A DNA stretch of 64,000 bases from contig CP044131.1 in NCBI GenBank assembly GCA_008727115.1, positions 2,542,001 through 2,606,000 of the forward strand, in the 5' to 3' direction. This DNA comes from Comamonas testosteroni (GTDB lineage Bacteria; Pseudomonadota; Gammaproteobacteria; Burkholderiales; Burkholderiaceae_C). Below, in pieces: positions 60,040-64,000 of the stretch. The first letter of the stretch is position 1. Each line of letters starts with the position of its first letter. The translations under genes were made by a program, and so were the position numbers. The notes under the pieces were generated by a model, which had not been told where the DNA came from, ran no database searches, and worked only from the letters and a program-made list of their open reading frames with translations.

Positions 60040-61065
60040 ATGTTTGAGACCTCTATTGCCGGCAGCTTGCCTAAACCCGCCTGGCTGGCTGAAACCAACA
60101 AGCTCTGGCCACAATGGAAAGCCGAAGGCGATGAGCTGCTGCAGGCCAAGGCCGACGCCACTTTGCTGTGGATCAAGGCGCAGGAAGATGCGGGCCTGGA
60201 CATCATTGGCGATGGCGAGCAGGCGCGCCAACACTTTGTGCATGGCTTTCTGGAAAAGGTAGATGGCATTGACTTTGAGAACAAAGTCACCATGGGCATC
60301 CGCAACAATCGCTATGACGCCCAGGTGCCTCAAGTCGTTGCTGCGCTGCGCCTGAAAGGCCGCGTGCATGAATTTGAGGCCAAGCTGGCACGCGCACACA
60401 CCAAGAAGAAGCTGAAGTTCACCTTGCCCGGCCCCATGACCATCATCGACACGGTGGCGGACAATTACTACGGTGACAAGGTGAAATTAGCATTTGCTTT
60501 TGCTGAATTGCTCAACCAAGAAGCTCTGGCACTGCAGGCCGACGGCGTGGACATCATCCAGTTTGATGAGCCCGCGTTCAACGTCTACATGAAGGATGCT
60601 GCCGATTGGGGTGTGAAAGCGCTGGAACGTGCGGCACAAGGCTTGACCTGCACCACTGCCGTACATATTTGCTATGGCTACGGCATCAAAGCCAACACCG
60701 ACTGGAAGAGCACCTTGGGGCAAGAGTGGCGTCAGTATGAAGAGGTATTCCCCGCGCTGGCACGCAGCAGCATTGATCAGGTAAGCCTGGAGTGCATTCA
60801 CTCCCATGTGCCGCCAGAACTGATGAAGCTGCTGGTGGGCAAGGACGTGATGGTGGGCGTGATTGATGTGGCCAGCGATGTGGTGGAAACACCGGAAGAA
60901 GTCGCTGACACCATCGCAAAAGCATTGGAATATGTGCCCAAGGAGCGCCTGTTCCCCTGCACCAACTGCGGCTTGGCTCCCATGGGCCGCGATGTGGCAT
61001 GGCGCAAGCTGGAAGCCCTGGCTGCAGGGACAAAGCTGGCCAAGGAGCGACTCGCTGCTGCTTGA
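60040..61065 (+). CDS. mesD: Core-MetE methionine synthase MesD
   Basis: 341 residues equal to the C-terminal catalytic barrel of MetE without the N-terminal folate-binding half. The zinc ligands are present: His209 and Cys211 (TAVHICYGYG), Glu251 (VSLECIHSH) and Cys307 (LFPCTNCG). GPMTIIDTVADNYY and DIIQFDEPAF line the homocysteine site. Core-MetE proteins next to DUF1852 form the MesD family; the natural methyl donor is, as far as I know, unresolved. AAAGGA stands 7 bases before the ATG. The operon with mesX and the reductase is divergent from a MetR-like gene. Confidence 0.87.
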   Translation: MFETSIAGSLPKPAWLAETNKLWPQWKAEGDELLQAKADATLLWIKAQEDAGLDIIGDGEQARQHFVHGFLEKVDGIDFENKVTMGIRNNRYDAQVPQVVAALRLKGRVHEFEAKLARAHTKKKLKFTLPGPMTIIDTVADNYYGDKVKLAFAFAELLNQEALALQADGVDIIQFDEPAFNVYMKDAADWGVKALERAAQGLTCTTAVHICYGYGIKANTDWKSTLGQEWRQYEEVFPALARSSIDQVSLECIHSHVPPELMKLLVGKDVMVGVIDVASDVVETPEEVADTIAKALEYVPKERLFPCTNCGLAPMGRDVAWRKLEALAAGTKLAKERLAAA

Positions 61066-61378
61066 TATGCCAAGTTGAGTGAAAAATCAGCAGTGAGCAT
61101 TTGGTGATCGCTGCTGATTCACAAAGCACGCTGAACGGGGCATGACGCATCAAGGCTTACCCGAAAATCAGGATGGCGACGAATGAATAGCGCTGGCGGT
61201 CTGCACACAGACCTAGAACCATAACATTGCACGCTGCAACTGGTGTCCCTCTCATGTGGAATTTATGTACCCCTTTGGGGTTTGAGAGCTGCATGCCAGA
61301 AAGCTGGAAACTGTGGCATGAAAGCAAGATCGCTTCATGACGCAACGTTCTCGCACGCAAAGAAGTGAGATTTATTGG
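61066..61378. other. Gap between mesD and queH fragment
   Basis: A hairpin AATCAGCAG/CTGCTGATT (61085-61119) without a T-run follows mesD and may end the operon. The rest has no gene I can support and should contain the queH promoter. Confidence 0.5.
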
Positions 61379-61855
61379 ATGAATTCGATCGTAGATCGCA
61401 AGCCCCTGCCGCTACCCGGCGGACACAAAAAGGTGCTGCTGCACTCGTGTTGCGCCCCTTGTTCGGGTGAAGTGATGGAAGCGATGCTGGCTTCCGGCAT
61501 CGACTACACCATCTTCTTCTACAACCCGAACATCCATCCGCTCAAAGAGTACGAACTCCGCAAAAATGAAAACATCCGCTTTGCAGAGCAGTTTGGCGTT
61601 CCATTTGTAGATGCCGATTACGACCGAGATAGCTGGTTCGAACGAGCCCGGGGAATGGAGCATGAACCCGAGCGCGGGGTGCGCTGCACCATGTGCTTCG
61701 ACATGCGCTTTGAACGAACGGCCCTATATGCCCATGAACATGGTTTTCCTGTGATCACTAGCTCCTTGGGGATCTCGCGCTGGAAGAACATGCAGCAAAT
61801 CAATGATTGCGGTGTACGCGCAGCAGCCAAATATCCCGATTTGCTGTATTGGGAG
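61379..61855 (+). pseudogene. queH: Epoxyqueuosine reductase QueH, 3' truncated
   Basis: 159 codons survive ([15 protein letters not shown]). The family motifs [32 protein letters not shown] and [16 protein letters not shown] are present. The frame then runs into IS copy B after LLYWEG and gets the tail [12 protein letters not shown] and onward, ending at 61930. The C-terminal cysteine motif of QueH is lost, so the Fe-S enzyme that finishes queuosine in tRNA should be inactive. The rest of the gene is not beside either IS. Confidence 0.87.
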
Positions 61856-62888
61856 GGCGTTGTTGCACAAATGCCGGTCGCAGCTGAGGTAGGCTCGGGA
61901 GATGAGAGAGACGAGCTGGGGTCGGGTTAAGTACCGCACAACGAACTGGAAGGCTTACAACGCAGCGTTGAAGGCGCGAGGTGAGCTGACCATTTGGCTC
62001 GATAGGGATATGCAGTGGCTAGCTCGGCCCACGGGCAAGCGTGGTCGTTGCCAGAAGTTCTCAGATGCGGCCATCCAGTTTTGCCTGACCATCAAGTGCT
62101 TGTTTGGCCAGCCCTTGCGCCAGACACTGGGCCTGGTTGAGTCGCTATTGGGTATGGCAGGCCTGCATTGGCCAGTGCCCGACTACAGCACGGTGTGTCG
62201 CAGGCAAAAGAGCTTGGATGTGCAGGTGCGCTACCGTGCAAGTGACAAAGGCTTGCACATGCTGGCCGACTCCACGGGCATCAAGTTCTTGGGCGAAGGT
62301 GAGTGGAAAACCAAAAAGCACGGTGCCGAGAGCCGCCGCCAGTGGCGCAAGGTGCATCTGGGTATTGATGCCCAGACACTGCAGATTCGGGCCATCGCAG
62401 TAACAACCAATGAAGTGGGCGACTCGCCCATGGCAGCAGACCTGCTAGGTCAAATTCCAAGCAATGAAGAGATAGCTAGCTTTACCGGTGATGGGGCGTA
62501 CGACACGCAGGATGTACATAAGGCGTGCTACCTGCGGGGAGCCATTCCAATCATCCCGCCGCGCAAAGGAGCGAAGCTGCGCAAAGGGCTGGCATTTGCT
62601 CACCGCAATGAAGCGGTCAAGGCGTGTAGGCAGTTGGGGCGGGCTATCTGGAAACGCTGGAGCGGCTACCACCGAAGGTCACTGGTGGAGACCAAGATGA
62701 ATTGCTTCAAGCGACTCGGCGAGAAGGTCATGGCCAGGACGTTTGAGCGCCAGGTGACCGAGCTGCACATCCGAGCTTCAATCCTCAATCAATTTACCGC
62801 TCTGGGCACGCCCCAGACAGTCGCTGCTGCGTAAATCTATTTGGGATTGGGGATGCCTTGGCCTATGGCCGATTTATGCAACAAAGCC
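61856..62888 (+). mobile_element. IS5-family (IS903-type) element, copy B
   Basis: 1,033 bp, the inverted counterpart of 54907-55939. The inner end GGCGTTGTTGCACAAATG joins the cut queH; the outer end (ending GATTTATGCAACAAAGCC) joins a trmO fragment. No target duplication is seen at this copy or across the pair. The two copies could act as a composite transposon of 7,982 bp. Confidence 0.92.
61902..62834 (+). CDS. IS903-type transposase, copy B
   Basis: 310 residues, identical to the protein of copy A (54961-55893), with the same intact D-D-E residues ([24 protein letters not shown]). Confidence 0.95.
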   Translation: MRETSWGRVKYRTTNWKAYNAALKARGELTIWLDRDMQWLARPTGKRGRCQKFSDAAIQFCLTIKCLFGQPLRQTLGLVESLLGMAGLHWPVPDYSTVCRRQKSLDVQVRYRASDKGLHMLADSTGIKFLGEGEWKTKKHGAESRRQWRKVHLGIDAQTLQIRAIAVTTNEVGDSPMAADLLGQIPSNEEIASFTGDGAYDTQDVHKACYLRGAIPIIPPRKGAKLRKGLAFAHRNEAVKACRQLGRAIWKRWSGYHRRSLVETKMNCFKRLGEKVMARTFERQVTELHIRASILNQFTALGTPQTVAAA

Positions 62889-63194
62889 ACTCATCTGCAC
62901 CAGGCTGTAGAGAAACTAGAGGTTGTTCCATTTATGGACACCGTGAGCCATGGCGTGTTTGCCACTCGTGCTCCAGCACGGCCCAACCGAATTGGACTGT
63001 CCATAGTGCAGTTAATACAGGTGAAGGGGCGTGTGTTGAGCTTTCGCGGCAACGATATGCTAGACGCTACCCCCGTGTTAGACATTAAGCCTTACGTACC
63101 TCAGTTGGATGTACGCGTCACAGAGCAGATAGGCTGGTTTGGTCATGGGCTAAAACGTCTACCCAGCACAGTTTCTGATGACCGGATGGCTTGA
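62889..63194 (+). pseudogene. trmO: TrmO/TsaA-like tRNA methyltransferase, 5' truncated
   Basis: 101 codons remain after the IS end. VSHGVFATRAPARPNRIGLS and MLDATPVLDIKPYVPQLD are the hallmark of TrmO (UPF0066), which methylates t6A37 in tRNA. About 80 N-terminal residues, including part of the SAM-binding sheet, are missing. The frame is open into the IS, so a fused start is possible but would not give a working enzyme. Confidence 0.85.
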
Positions 63195-63689
63195 TCCAAT
63201 GCCGACACATTCTTCCGCTTGTTAAACTGCTTCGCCCCCAGGAATGCTCATCGCGCATCAGTATTTTTATAACGCCATAGGGGCATGGGCCTTCTCTTTC
63301 ATCGTCTTCGGTCCAACCTCATTGTCCGCGAGTCCGACGCTGTAGCGTTATCTCGCTGACTTATGTCCGTCTCACATTGGCCAACAACACGCATTCGCGA
63401 GGACTTTCAGCCCCCAAAAAGACGGCCTGTGAGCGAGAGGCTGCCGGCGACCTGATAGCACTCTGGTCGACTCAGAACAAACTTCTGAAAAAGTCTCAGC
63501 TCAGTGACTACTCTGAGCATAAGCAGTCATTCTTATTTTTGTTGAGCGTCTTCATCAGCCTTAAGAGGCTCTTCGATACCCCTCTCAGCATCGACAACTT
63601 TTTCGGACAACGCGTGCCTCTTGAGAGGAGGGTTTTCCGAAAGTCGTTACCCCCTGAGTTACCCCCTTTTGAGGTAAATCTTCAACAAA
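63195..63689. other. Gap before tRNA-Pro; possible gene remnant
   Basis: About 500 bp. An ORF at 63377-63706 (109 codons, starting with a non-ATG codon) contains REAAGDLIALWSTQNKLLKK, which faintly resembles the opening helix of XRE-type repressors, then becomes unlike any family. I treat it as a decayed fragment. Nothing else is recognisable. Confidence 0.4.
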
Positions 63690-63725
63690 AGAAAAAGGGC
63701 TCCTAACTTGATAGCTAGGAACCCT
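63690..63725 (-). terminator. Terminator of tRNA-Pro
   Basis: Stem AGGGCTCCTA/TAGGAACCCT with one mismatch and a T-run on the minus strand, 10 bases past the tRNA. Confidence 0.85.
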
Positions 63726-63734
63726 TATCTATAT

Positions 63735-63811
63735 TGGTCGGAATGGCGGGATTCGAACTCGCGACCCCTTGCACCCCATGCAAGTGCGCTACCAGGCTGC
63801 GCTACATTCCG
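63735..63811 (-). tRNA. tRNA-Pro (anticodon GGG)
   Basis: 77 nt with encoded CCA. Acceptor CGGAATG pairs with CATTCCG, anticodon loop ATGGGGT (anticodon GGG), T-loop TTCGAAT. The first base pair C1-G72 is typical of bacterial proline tRNAs. Confidence 0.96.
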
Positions 63812-63955
63812 TGATGTTGCCACTATTGTAACCGATTTTTGACACCATTTTAAAAGAGCATCGCAGCTCTATCAGGGCTACCGCAAGAGGTTACGGCCTT
63901 TTACTGCTTCAGGTTTCATAGCAGATGCAAGCGCCATACCTCTTCCCAACAATTG

Positions 63956-63988
63956 AAAAAGGCCTGTGATTGTTATCACAGGCCTTTT
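63956..63988 (-). terminator. Rho-independent terminator
   Basis: A perfect 15-bp stem AAAAGGCCTGTGAT-type with loop TGTT and T-run on both sides. On the minus strand it would end the RNA gene that begins to appear at 63994. Confidence 0.88.
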
Positions 63989-63993
63989 CAAAT

Positions 63994-64000
63994 TGGTCGG
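63994..64000 (-). tRNA. Probable 3' end of a further tRNA, cut by window
   Basis: The last seven bases read TGGTCGG, which on the minus strand is CCGACCA, an encoded CCA tail with discriminator A, preceded by the same three bases as in the tRNA-Pro above. A terminator lies just downstream. The identity cannot be told. Confidence 0.4.

Noticed and set aside
54907..62888. Simple inversion of the interval by recombination between the two IS copies
   Set aside because: If true, the flanks should match after swapping and reverse-complementing; they do not.
54898..62897. Nine-base target duplications for the IS903-type pair
   Set aside because: The outer flanks AGCCTTAGA and ACTCATCTG differ, and inner flanks do not match either, so simple insertion or a clean composite transposition cannot be shown.
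1..64000. CRISPR array or prophage
   Set aside because: No regularly spaced direct repeats, cas genes, integrase or phage structural genes are present.

Overview
The window looks like a chromosomal segment of a GC-rich betaproteobacterium of the family Comamonadaceae, most likely Comamonas. The evidence is the high GC content, the gene orders (dnaX-ybaB-recR divergent from a 4.5S RNA gene; rnhA-methyltransferase facing gloB-mltD; mltG-tmk-holB-pilZ-tatD), and a dispersed repeat with core TTTTGATAGCT-N4-GCGCTT that I recognise from Comamonadaceae genomes. No species can be proved from the sequence alone.

Layout. 1-5423: two paralogous chemotaxis receptors, inorganic pyrophosphatase and an Mpo1-like membrane protein. 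5504-6625: an IS30-family element inserted in the first codons of a Crp/Fnr-type regulator. 7627-11973: a DUF2889 protein, the molybdenum-cofactor genes moaA-mobA-moeA and a small thioredoxin-like protein. 12152-20245: rnhA, a degenerate methyltransferase, gloB, mltD, recR, ybaB and dnaX, then the 4.5S RNA gene and an odd prepilin-peptidase homologue. 20319-28461: rimO, csbD, tRNA-Lys, tcdA, cpoB-pal-tolB and msbA. 28569-34538: a Tat-exported ankyrin protein, tatD, pilZ, holB, tmk, mltG and divergent ygfZ. 34638-37380: a two-component system followed by an exported HbpS/GlcG-like protein. 37404-45855: a tRNA-like element, a 26-residue membrane ORF, a thioesterase-acetyltransferase fusion, esterases, an iron alcohol dehydrogenase, an AI-2E/GAF fusion and an HDOD protein. 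45916-51428: tex, a DUF72 protein, a 3-hydroxyisobutyryl-CoA hydrolase-like protein and a YbaN-family protein.

51429-63194 is accessory in character. It begins with a LexA-type box and a DNA polymerase II gene. Then two inverted copies of one IS903-type IS5-family element (54907-55939 and 61856-62888) bracket 5.9 kb. That interval holds a truncated second IS5-type element, a MetR-like regulator, a DUF1852 protein (MesX), an FMN reductase and a core-MetE protein (MesD): an oxygen-linked, folate-independent methionine-synthase cassette. The IS ends also cut off queH and trmO, so both survive as fragments. The window ends with tRNA-Pro and probably the tail of another tRNA.

The most interesting signals are the IS-flanked mesX/FMN reductase/mesD cassette with its MetR-like regulator; a nine-A run in dnaX placed where slippage would make a gamma-like short form; a two-component system plus exported haem-binding-like protein resembling SenS-SenR-HbpS; a 149-nt tRNA-like element with canonical D and T arms but no usable anticodon arm; and a Crp-family gene whose frame is restored exactly if the IS30 element and a 3-bp duplication are removed.
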